Source of the DNA: DHVE2 group archaeon
Lineage (GTDB): Archaea > Thermoplasmatota > Thermoplasmata > Thermoplasmatales > Aciduliprofundaceae
Reading direction: 5' to 3'
Assembly: GCA_015520985.1 (NCBI GenBank)
Contig: WAOY01000071.1
Span: forward strand, 1 to 5,298
DNA: 5,298 bases
Shown: positions 1 to 5,107 of the stretch, in pieces
How the letters are laid out: each line of letters opens with the position of its first letter
Position numbering within the stretch: the stretch's first letter is position 1
Program-made: the position numbers and the translations under genes
Notes under the pieces: generated by a model
What the model was told of the DNA's origin: nothing
The model's input: the letters and a program-made list of their open reading frames with translations, nothing else
The model's database searches: none

Positions 1-1146
1 CTCCACGAGCTCGTACAGGGTTATGGGATTCCCCAGGTCGTCCAGGATCTTGAGCGATCTCCTTATGAGCAATCTCGCCAGATACCCTGCCTGTATGTTT
101 GATGGTATTATCCCGTCCGTAAGCATGAAACTCAAACTGCGGCTATAATCGGCGAGGGCGTATATCTTCTGTATGGGCACGATCTTCTCCTCGTAGTACC
201 GCGGGGTGATGCCAGCCTCTTTGATGAAGAACTCCATGAATCGTTTTTCTCCTAACTCCTCGATCTTCGGCGAATGATACGCCAGGAGCCCGAGTATTTT
301 TTCTTCCCTCTCGCCCTTCTCTATGCCTGTGAGATCCATCAGTTTTTCAAGCATCTCCGGGTATACCGCCTCGTATATGGTCGGCGTGCCCTTTGACATC
401 CAGACGAAGCGCTCTAGGCCGTAGCCGGTGTCCACGATCTTTATGGGCATCTCCTCGTAGCGAACTCCGTCTATTTCTATGTCCCCGTCTGGACTCTCCC
501 TGAGGTTCATGAAAACCAGGGTGGCCAATTCGAGACCCCCGACTATCACTTCGAAGCTCGCGCCGGCGTTCCCGCCGCCGAACCAGGGGTGCTCCTTCAG
601 CACGATGTCCTCCCTATTTACGCCCAGTTCCTCAAGAAGTTCAACGGCGTACCTCACCGTCTCCTCCTTCCAGTAAACCTTCTTATCGGGGTAATTGAAG
701 GCATGGTGCGCCATCATCTCGAAGCCCGTGAGGTGCCTCCCCGTCTTCCCCACGGAATCCACGTCCACCATCCTTATGCACGGCTGGGATATGACGAGGG
801 GATGCGCAGGCGGGGGCACGAGCCCCGAGGTCACGTGGGGCTGGAAATCGTATATGGACGCGTTCACCAGGAAGACGTCGTCGCGCCACCTCGCCACGAC
901 GGGATACCTCTTCACGGGGGTGTGTCCCCTCTTTCTGAAGAAGTCTATGTAGAATCTTCGCATATCTTCCACTTCGAATTCACGGTTGAACATCCCGTTG
1001 CCTATGAACTTGTACTCCCCGCAGGGGGACTCGGTGCAAGTGTCCCGGGGGACGATGCTCCAGAAGTGCGCTCCGCACTTCTTGCAGCGGTACCTCTTAA
1101 AACCTTCCCTGCGCAGGTACTCCAGATTAAGTTCCTTCTCGAGCAT
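1..1146 (-). CDS. alaS: Alanyl-tRNA synthetase, archaeal type (N-terminal 382 residues, cut by window edge)
   Basis: This gene encodes the cytoplasmic class II enzyme that charges tRNA-Ala with alanine. The visible 382 residues hold an N-terminal ribbon with C21-x2-C24 and C37-x4-C42 (RCKKCGAHFW region), typical of archaeal AlaRS and absent from the bacterial form. The class II aminoacylation core follows: a motif 2-like stretch around residues 124-145 (CIRMVDVDSVGKTGRHLTGF) and motif 3 at 239-246 (DTGYGLER). The helical tRNA-binding part near 331-364 reads LADYSRSLSFMLTDG, then IPSN and GYLARLLIRR. Archaeal AlaRS is usually about 900 residues, so the editing and C-terminal domains must lie left of base 1. 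The ATG at 1146 has no Shine-Dalgarno at a usable distance; a GGAGG lies 16 nt upstream, too far. A TATA-like box is centred 27 bp before the ATG, so a leaderless mRNA is likely. The gene sits 37 bp after the pilin-like pair. Identity is very firm. Confidence 0.97.
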   Translation of the reverse strand, partial: MLEKELNLEYLRREGFKRYRCKKCGAHFWSIVPRDTCTESPCGEYKFIGNGMFNREFEVEDMRRFYIDFFRKRGHTPVKRYPVVARWRDDVFLVNASIYDFQPHVTSGLVPPPAHPLVISQPCIRMVDVDSVGKTGRHLTGFEMMAHHAFNYPDKKVYWKEETVRYAVELLEELGVNREDIVLKEHPWFGGGNAGASFEVIVGGLELATLVFMNLRESPDGDIEIDGVRYEEMPIKIVDTGYGLERFVWMSKGTPTIYEAVYPEMLEKLMDLTGIEKGEREEKILGLLAYHSPKIEELGEKRFMEFFIKEAGITPRYYEEKIVPIQKIYALADYSRSLSFMLTDGIIPSNIQAGYLARLLIRRSLKILDDLGNPITLYELVE

Positions 1147-1168
1147 TGATTGTGGAATATCGCCTCCG

Positions 1169-1180
1169 TATTAAAATTTG
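1169..1180 (-). promoter_or_regulatory. Putative TATA box of alaS (leaderless promoter)
   Basis: On the minus strand this reads CAAATTTTAATA, with the TTTTAATA part centred near 1173, about 27 bp before the alaS ATG. Archaeal TATA boxes centre about 26-27 bp before the transcription start, so the start would fall at or within a base or two of the A of the ATG. The box lies in the 37-bp gap after the upstream gene, so alaS may have its own promoter as well as read-through from the surface-protein operon. Inferred from position and composition only. Confidence 0.5.
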
Positions 1181-1183
1181 CCC

Positions 1184-1693
1184 TCACTCCTTGAGATAGA
1201 CGAAGGTCACGTACTGCCAGAGGCCGTCCACGAGCATATATTTATTCTCCACGTAGAACGCCTGGGTATGCGAATATAGCGGGGTGTGGTTCACCTGGTA
1301 GTCGTAGAGCATCTCGCTGGTCACCTTCTTCCCGTTGAGAATCCTGGGGTTGAAAGTGTAGATCTGGGTGTGGATGTACGACGCGTACCCGAAGGTATGG
1401 CGGCCTTCGAGGCGAATGGTTATGGCGCGAGTGCCAATCTCCAGCGTGTAGTACTGATCACCAATCTTCGCAGGCAATTTGACTCCTTCGCTGTTGTTGT
1501 AAACGAAGAGAACGCGAACTTCCATGTTCTGTGCCGCAATCTCGTCTATGCGCGATGCCACGAGATTCGTTATTTCCCTGGCCTTTGTCTCGTAGGCGGC
1601 GTCGGAGAAGTATATGAAGTATCCTATGGCGAGGGCCACGAGGGAGAGGGCGAGGAATGAAACGGTGATCTTTGAGAGGAAGAACTGCAGCAT
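1184..1693 (-). CDS. Small membrane-anchored surface protein, pilin-like architecture (unrecognised family)
   Basis: I do not recognise the family. The 169-residue product has a short N-terminus, one strongly hydrophobic helix at about residues 9-30, a predicted helix (about 31-57, DAAYETKAREITNLVASRID), then a beta-rich domain starting with a strand around NMEVRVLFVY (56-65). This matches the layout of type IV pilin-like proteins: an N-terminal helix half in the membrane and a globular external domain. There is no clear prepilin peptidase site, since only MLQFFLSK precedes the helix. The ATG follows the stop of the upstream gene by 6 bp and is preceded by a strong GGGAGGTG site with 9-nt spacing, so the two genes are co-transcribed and translationally linked. 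The order helix, then M-x-VRV-x-F strand, then an IG turn resembles that of the upstream protein, suggesting distant paralogy. It could equally be a component of some other membrane complex. Confidence 0.85.
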   Translation of the reverse strand: MLQFFLSKITVSFLALSLVALAIGYFIYFSDAAYETKAREITNLVASRIDEIAAQNMEVRVLFVYNNSEGVKLPAKIGDQYYTLEIGTRAITIRLEGRHTFGYASYIHTQIYTFNPRILNGKKVTSEMLYDYQVNHTPLYSHTQAFYVENKYMLVDGLWQYVTFVYLKE

Positions 1694-1699
1694 CTGGAT

Positions 1700-2188
1700 T
1701 CACACCTCCCTGAGGGACACCTGGATGTAGTAGTCGTTTGCCACCCCATCCCCATCGAGATCTATGGGCGATTTTACCTTGGTGAGTATGAAGTCGTAGG
1801 TGCCGCCGACCACGAGGAGCGTGCCGCCGTCCTTGCTCATCATCCTTATGCCGATGTTTCCGTAGTTGACGATGGTGTACCTCTCCACCCCGTTCCGCAT
1901 CTTGTACCTTATGAGATGTGAGTAATCCGAGTTGAGCGGGCCTCCTATCTTAACGAACTCTGTGCCGAAGGGGAAGGAGACGCGAACCACCATCGATGCG
2001 TTGTTTCCCTGCGAGAATACAATTTGGATCTGCTTCTTAAGGTAGTCAACACCGCTTATGAGCTGGTCCTCCGCCGATACCGCTGCGTAGTACTGCACAA
2101 TCCCGAGGACGATGGGAACCGTGATGACAAGTATGGCGGCTATGATCATCAGGCGCATAGGCATGTCAACAACGCCCTCTTCCTTCAT
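1700..2188 (-). CDS. Small surface protein with pilin-like N-terminus and a DxDGDG loop (unrecognised family)
   Basis: I cannot name the family. The 162-residue product begins MKEEGVVDMPMRL and runs into a hydrophobic helix (about 12-31). The EG-VV junction just before the helix resembles an archaeal class III (prepilin-type) signal site, cleaved after glycine, though the charge pattern is not textbook. A helix follows (about 39-58), then a beta-rich domain with a VVRVSFPFG strand (67-75). Near the C-terminus residues 143-152 read DLDGDGVAND, the spacing of a calcium-binding loop of the dockerin or thrombospondin type-3 kind. It is the first gene of a two-gene unit with the downstream 169-residue protein. 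The ATG at 2188 has a TATA-like box centred 26-27 bp upstream and no Shine-Dalgarno, so it looks leaderless. An internal ATG at codon 9 is preceded by GGAAGAGG but would remove the possible signal site. A surface or minor pilin-like role is inference; no assembly ATPase or platform gene is in view. Confidence 0.85.
   Translation of the reverse strand: MKEEGVVDMPMRLMIIAAILVITVPIVLGIVQYYAAVSAEDQLISGVDYLKKQIQIVFSQGNNASMVVRVSFPFGTEFVKIGGPLNSDYSHLIRYKMRNGVERYTIVNYGNIGIRMMSKDGGTLLVVGGTYDFILTKVKSPIDLDGDGVANDYYIQVSLREV
1703..1710 (-). promoter_or_regulatory. Strong Shine-Dalgarno site for the second surface gene
   Basis: The minus strand reads GGGAGGTG here, a near-perfect complement to the archaeal 16S 3' end, with 9 nt before the ATG at 1693. 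It lies inside the last codons of the upstream gene (AGG GAG GTG before TGA). It supports both the start choice and operon expression. By contrast, the first gene of this operon lacks such a site. Confidence 0.85.
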
Positions 2189-2210
2189 CGCAAAACCATG
2201 GTGGACGTGC

Positions 2211-2218
2211 TATTTAAG
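2211..2218 (-). promoter_or_regulatory. Putative TATA box of the two-gene surface-protein operon
   Basis: The minus strand reads CTTAAATA, centred at 2214-2215 and 26-27 bp before the ATG at 2188. That spacing predicts transcription starting at the ATG itself. It lies in the 95-bp region shared with the divergent kbl promoter. An 8-bp palindrome (ACCATGGT, 2196-2203) sits between box and start codon; its role is unknown. Confidence 0.55.
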
Positions 2219-2243
2219 TTTTGTGATTTTCCCCGTAAAAACC

Positions 2244-2251
2244 TTTTTATC
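2244..2251 (+). promoter_or_regulatory. Putative TATA box of kbl
   Basis: The sequence TTTTTATC is centred near 2247. A start about 26 bp downstream would fall near 2273, giving a leader of roughly ten bases that just includes the Shine-Dalgarno. An alternative A-rich box around 2235-2240 would give a leader near 20 nt. Either one places transcription start downstream of the ATG at 2257, favouring ATG 2284 as the real start. A GCAT-A-ATGC palindrome lies between box and start (2252-2260). Confidence 0.45.
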
Positions 2252-2272
2252 GCATAATGCAATCATTTGGCA

Positions 2273-2280
2273 GAGGTGAT
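2273..2280 (+). promoter_or_regulatory. Shine-Dalgarno site deciding the kbl start
   Basis: GAGGTGAT is an eight-base match to the complement of the archaeal 16S rRNA 3' end, 3 nt before ATG 2284. No comparable site precedes the in-frame ATG at 2257. The short spacing is compensated by the match extending to the 3' end of the motif. Confidence 0.7.
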
Positions 2281-2283
2281 GGC

Positions 2284-3462
2284 ATGACCGAGAAGACCCT
2301 GCATTTGAAGAAGATGCTTGAGGAGATGAAAGAGCGAGGGGAGACCTGGGAACTCCTGCGACTTTTTGGCCCTTCCACGAACCGCGTGATAGTGGAGGGA
2401 AAGGAGGCGGTGATGCTCGCGTCCAACAATTACCTGGATCTGGCGAACGATCCCCGTCTCAAAGAGGCGGCGAAGGAAGCCATCGATAAATATGGCTGGG
2501 GCGCCGGGAGCGACTGGAGCATAGCCGGCTACACGGATCTGCAGGAGAAGCTGCACAAGAAAATAGCGGAGTTCAAGGAAACCGAAGCTGGCCTGGCTTT
2601 CCAGACCGGATTCGCCACGAACGCCGGAACTCTGGCGAAGATAGTTGGACGTGGAGATGTGGTTCTCAGCGACGAGCTCAACCACGGGAGCATAATCGAC
2701 GGAATTCGATTGTCCCGCGCTGACAAGGTGATTTACAAGCATCTCGACATGGGGGACCTCGAGGACAAGCTCAGGCAGGTGCACGACAAGTACGAGCATA
2801 TACTAATTGTGACCGACGGTGTTTTCAGCATGGACGGCGACATTGCCCCGATGGACGAAATCGTTAAGCTCGCCGACGAGTACGGCGCCATGACTTACGT
2901 GGACGACTCCCATGGCGAGGGTGTGCTTGGAGAGGGCCGGGGCATCGGGCATCACTTCGGTGTGCAGAAGAAGATAGACTTCCAGATGGGCACGTTCTCC
3001 AAGGCCCTGGGCTCGATGGGCGGGATGCTCGCCGGTGAGGAGTATGTGATTGAGTACGTTTACAACACAGCCCGCACCTGGCTCCTGAGCGCCGCTTATC
3101 CTCCTGCTGTGACTGCGGCGAACATAAAATCCCTGGAGATAGTGATGCAGGAAAAGGACCGCGTACAACGCCTCTGGGACAACCGCAACTACTTTAAGAA
3201 GGAACTCGAGTCCCTGGGCTTCGACACCTGGAAGAGCCAGACACCCATCGTGCCCGTCATGGTGCGCGACTCAAAGAAGGCAAAGGAGCTTGCGCACATG
3301 CTCTTCGACGACGGTGTTTTCGCGCTGCCCATAGTGTTCCCAATGGTGCCCCGCGGCCTGGAGAGAATTCGCAACCAGGTGAGCGCAGGGCATACCAAGG
3401 AGGACCTCGATCACGCATTGAACGCCTACGAGAAGGCGGGCAAGAAGCTGGGATTAATCTAA
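2284..3462 (+). CDS. kbl: 2-amino-3-ketobutyrate CoA ligase (glycine C-acetyltransferase), alpha-oxoamine synthase family
   Basis: This is a cytoplasmic PLP enzyme of the alpha-oxoamine synthase family. Kbl interconverts 2-amino-3-ketobutyrate plus CoA with glycine plus acetyl-CoA, the second step of threonine breakdown after threonine dehydrogenase. Its 392 residues match the usual ~395. Visible landmarks are H134 (DELNHGSIIDG, PLP stacking), S182 in TDGVFSMDGD, D207 and H210 in VDDSHGEGVLG, PLP-binding K240 in GTFSKALGSMGG, and R363 in RIRNQVSAGHT, equivalent to the substrate-carboxylate arginine R368 of E. coli Kbl. The C-terminal stretch is strikingly like E. coli Kbl, favouring Kbl over BioF or serine palmitoyltransferase. 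However, the segment at 72-92 (WGAGSDWSIAGYTDLQ) departs from the usual SR...GT...H..LE pattern, so substrate choice is less certain. An in-frame ATG at 2257 would add nine residues but lies upstream of the likely transcription start; ATG 2284 has a good Shine-Dalgarno. No threonine dehydrogenase gene is in view. Confidence 0.9.
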   Translation: MTEKTLHLKKMLEEMKERGETWELLRLFGPSTNRVIVEGKEAVMLASNNYLDLANDPRLKEAAKEAIDKYGWGAGSDWSIAGYTDLQEKLHKKIAEFKETEAGLAFQTGFATNAGTLAKIVGRGDVVLSDELNHGSIIDGIRLSRADKVIYKHLDMGDLEDKLRQVHDKYEHILIVTDGVFSMDGDIAPMDEIVKLADEYGAMTYVDDSHGEGVLGEGRGIGHHFGVQKKIDFQMGTFSKALGSMGGMLAGEEYVIEYVYNTARTWLLSAAYPPAVTAANIKSLEIVMQEKDRVQRLWDNRNYFKKELESLGFDTWKSQTPIVPVMVRDSKKAKELAHMLFDDGVFALPIVFPMVPRGLERIRNQVSAGHTKEDLDHALNAYEKAGKKLGLI

Positions 3463-3468
3463 ATTCCC

Positions 3469-3475
3469 TTTTTTT
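3469..3475 (+). terminator. Oligo-T run after kbl, candidate archaeal terminator
   Basis: Seven consecutive T residues begin 7 bp after the kbl stop codon and follow CCC. Archaeal RNA polymerase can terminate at oligo-T runs without a hairpin, and no hairpin is seen here. The run sits only 10 bp before the ATG of the next gene, so termination may be partial and the resolvase gene may depend on read-through or on its own promoter. Confidence 0.4.
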
Positions 3476-3484
3476 GTGGTTGCA

Positions 3485-4018
3485 ATGGCCAAGAAGGGCG
3501 CGATTTACGAGAGGGAACTTAAGGGCATCCTCGCGGGCGATGAGAAGACCATTGCGAAGATCGCCAAGAAACTTGACGAGGAGGAGCGCAGGAACTACGA
3601 GACCCTCCTGAAAAAACCTTTTCTTGTGCTAAGAGCAGCAGGATCCTTCGGGATCGATTTGATCGCGATAAGAAGCGATTTCTCCTTCCCCATAGAGGTG
3701 AAGTCCTCCAAGGACAAGACGCTGAGATTCACCCAGAACCGGGCCAGGGGGCAGAGGCAGGCGGAGGAGATAATAGAGGAGTGCTCCCGGGCGGGGGTCA
3801 TAGCGATATACGCCTATCGCCTGAAGTCATATCGAGGAGATCCGTGGCGCGTTTTCACGCTCCCTATGGAAAAGAATTTTGAGGGCTGGGCGAAGTACGT
3901 CTATGATTTCCTCCCGAAGATTTCCGTCACGAGGGATGGTAACTACATCCTTCGCTGGGATGAGGGCGCGCCTCTGAACCGCTTCGTTGCATACCTGAAC
4001 TTTGAATCAGAGGATTAG
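3485..4018 (+). CDS. hjc: Holliday junction resolvase Hjc-family endonuclease, long variant
   Basis: Hjc is a dimeric, metal-dependent nuclease of the PD-(D/E)xK fold that cuts four-way DNA junctions during recombination and fork repair. The 177-residue product starts MAKKGAIYERELK, like the archaeal Hjc N-terminus. It carries E9 and R10, R50 in LVLRAAGS, D58 in GIDLIA, and E71-x-K73 in PIEVKSSK, the full catalytic set. Against P. furiosus Hjc as I recall it, E9 aligns directly while R25, D33, E46 and K48 all shift by 25. A 25-residue charged insertion therefore lies between the first helix and first strand. The C-terminus (about 127-177) is also longer or different. The ATG at 3485 is preferred to GTG 3476 because it gives the family N-terminus. 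There is no good Shine-Dalgarno; a weak TATA-like stretch (TTAATCTA, 3454-3461) is centred 27 bp upstream, allowing a leaderless start. The 3' end overlaps the convergent exchanger gene by 12 bp. Confidence 0.88.
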   Translation: MAKKGAIYERELKGILAGDEKTIAKIAKKLDEEERRNYETLLKKPFLVLRAAGSFGIDLIAIRSDFSFPIEVKSSKDKTLRFTQNRARGQRQAEEIIEECSRAGVIAIYAYRLKSYRGDPWRVFTLPMEKNFEGWAKYVYDFLPKISVTRDGNYILRWDEGAPLNRFVAYLNFESED

Positions 4019-4999
4019 CAGAAAAACGAAGAACGCGTATACCACGAGGAATGCCAGGCCCTCAACCTTGCTTATCTTCCTCCTAAGCGAGAAGACGAGA
4101 AGGAGCAGAGTTCCCAGGGAGAGGAAGGACGCGGTCAGGTAAAGGGACGAGGAGTCTATGTTTATGGTGCGGATCATCGAGGCGCTCCCCAGGACTACGA
4201 GGGTGTTGAAGACGTTGCTCCCTATGATGTTTCCCACCGCTATACCGTGTTTTTTCTTGATAGTCGCAGATATAGTGGTTGCGAGTTCTGGCAGAGAAGT
4301 GCCCACGGCGACGGCGGTGGCGGCTATGATTATCTCGGGTATACCGAACATAACGGATATGGAGATTGCGGAGTCCACCAGCACATTTGCGCCCCACACG
4401 ATGCCCAGGGCGCCGAAGACGGTCATGATCGCGGACATGGCCATGCTCTTCTCCGGCTCTATCTCCTCCACCTCTTCGGTGCGCCCGCGGATATCGTTGA
4501 GGTATATCACATACAGTACGAGGAAGATCACGCCCATCCACCAGGCGATGTGTCCGAAGAGGAACACGAGGAAGAGGAGCAGTGCAGTAACGAGTGCAAG
4601 GGTGATCGCGTCCCTCCTGACGTACTTCGACAGGGAGAGGGGCATTATTATGGCCGCTATGCCCAGAACGAGCCCGATGTTCGCGATATTGCTCCCCACC
4701 GCGTTGCCCCATGATGTCTCAGGGTGCCCGTAGAAGGATGCGATGTCCGAGACGGCCATCTCGGGCAGCGAGGTTGCAAGGGCCACGATGGTAAGGCCGA
4801 TGGTGTGCTCGCTCACCTTCAGGTGATTGGCTATGTTCGCGGCGCCTTCCACGAAGTAATCACTTCCATCTGCAAGGAGGTATATCCCGAGTGCGAAGTT
4901 GAGGAGGAGTATGGTAAGGCCTGCCCCCTTGGCCATGAGCCAGTATAGGGGAAAGGATGCGATGGCGACGATGATGAACAGAAGGAGTTTATATCGCAT
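4007..4999 (-). CDS. CaCA-family sodium/calcium (cation/Ca2+) antiporter with extra N-terminal helix
   Basis: This is a membrane antiporter of the Ca2+/cation exchanger superfamily, most likely expelling Ca2+ in exchange for Na+ (or H+). Its 330 residues contain both inverted alpha repeats. Alpha-1 has IVALATSLPE (71-80) and GNAVGSNIANIG (98-109). Alpha-2 has AVGTSLPE (231-238) and GNIIGSNVFN (256-265). The ion-site residues T76, S77, E80, S103, N107 and T234, S235, E238, S261 are present; N265 stands where the M. jannaschii exchanger has D240. A short acidic loop (about 169-185) separates the halves. I count about 11 hydrophobic helices: ten as usual plus one at residues 4-22 not present in the M. 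jannaschii protein as I recall it. The ATG at 4999 lacks a Shine-Dalgarno but has a TATA box centred 26 bp upstream. The conserved glycine of GTSLPE is alanine (A75) in alpha-1. Ion specificity cannot be read from sequence alone. Confidence 0.93.
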   Translation of the reverse strand: MRYKLLLFIIVAIASFPLYWLMAKGAGLTILLLNFALGIYLLADGSDYFVEGAANIANHLKVSEHTIGLTIVALATSLPEMAVSDIASFYGHPETSWGNAVGSNIANIGLVLGIAAIIMPLSLSKYVRRDAITLALVTALLLFLVFLFGHIAWWMGVIFLVLYVIYLNDIRGRTEEVEEIEPEKSMAMSAIMTVFGALGIVWGANVLVDSAISISVMFGIPEIIIAATAVAVGTSLPELATTISATIKKKHGIAVGNIIGSNVFNTLVVLGSASMIRTINIDSSSLYLTASFLSLGTLLLLVFSLRRKISKVEGLAFLVVYAFFVFLLIL

Positions 5000-5020
5000 C
5001 GCAACGATATGGGCGCATAG

Positions 5021-5029
5021 TATATTAAG
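5021..5029 (-). promoter_or_regulatory. Putative TATA box of the CaCA exchanger gene (leaderless)
   Basis: The minus strand reads CTTAATATA, a good archaeal TATA match centred at 5025, 26 bp before the ATG at 4999. No ribosome binding site lies between, so a leaderless transcript is predicted. The same position does not fit the internal ATG at 4936, which supports the longer protein with the extra helix. Confidence 0.6.
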
Positions 5030-5057
5030 ATGAGCGATGGACAGAAAAGTGCAAAAA

Positions 5058-5068
5058 TCTATAAATAC
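5058..5068 (+). promoter_or_regulatory. Putative TATA box of the exported-protein gene
   Basis: The sequence TCTATAAATAC is a close archaeal TATA consensus match, preceded by an A-rich stretch (GCAAAAA) that could serve as the TFB recognition element. It is centred near 5063, predicting transcription from about 5088-5090 and a leader of about 30 nt. It is divergent from the exchanger promoter 38 bp away, and the two could be co-regulated or compete. Confidence 0.65.
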
Positions 5069-5091
5069 GAGTTTTCAATAGGCAGAATTAA

Positions 5092-5107
5092 CCCTTGCAG
5101 TCAAGGG
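5092..5107 (+). promoter_or_regulatory. Perfect 6-bp inverted repeat at the predicted 5' end of the last gene's mRNA
   Basis: CCCTTG and CAAGGG flank a CAGT loop. The repeat begins within a few bases of the predicted transcription start, and its right arm includes the first three G of the Shine-Dalgarno (5105-5112). It could form an RNA hairpin that partly hides the ribosome site or protects the 5' end, or be a DNA operator at the start site. A 6-bp repeat can occur by chance. Confidence 0.4.

Noticed and set aside
589..1149. Open frame of 186 codons on the plus strand opposite the start of alaS
   Set aside because: It is antisense to a clearly conserved AlaRS core, its product is rich in His, Pro and Val as expected from a shadow frame, and it has no Shine-Dalgarno or TATA box.
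1163..1167. GGAGG upstream of alaS as its ribosome binding site
   Set aside because: The 16-nt spacing to the ATG is too long for efficient initiation, no alternative ATG, GTG or TTG start lies in frame nearer to it, and it falls between the TATA box and the likely leaderless start.
1286..1660. Plus-strand open frame of 124 codons opposite the 169-residue surface protein
   Set aside because: It is a mirror of the minus-strand gene, which has a strong Shine-Dalgarno, a membrane helix and operon spacing. The plus frame has no start signals or recognisable sequence.
2257..2283. Upstream ATG giving kbl nine extra residues
   Set aside because: It lies before the likely transcription start, has no Shine-Dalgarno, and the added residues are not part of the family. 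ATG 2284 has a strong ribosome site.
2263..2799. Minus-strand open frame of 178 codons opposite the 5' part of kbl
   Set aside because: It is fully antisense to a conserved enzyme, with low-complexity hydrophobic and His-rich content and no promoter; explained as a codon-bias shadow.
3476..3484. GTG start adding three residues to the resolvase
   Set aside because: It directly abuts the T7 run with no ribosome site; the ATG at 3485 gives the conserved Hjc N-terminus.
4083..4712. Minus-strand open frame of 209 codons in another frame within the exchanger gene
   Set aside because: The product is Arg, His and Gly rich and unlike any protein, while the overlapping frame is an unmistakable CaCA exchanger.
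4158..4733. Plus-strand open frames (191 and 155 codons) opposite the exchanger gene
   Set aside because: They are antisense to conserved alpha repeats, with no ribosome site or promoter; shadows of a long GC-rich membrane-protein gene.
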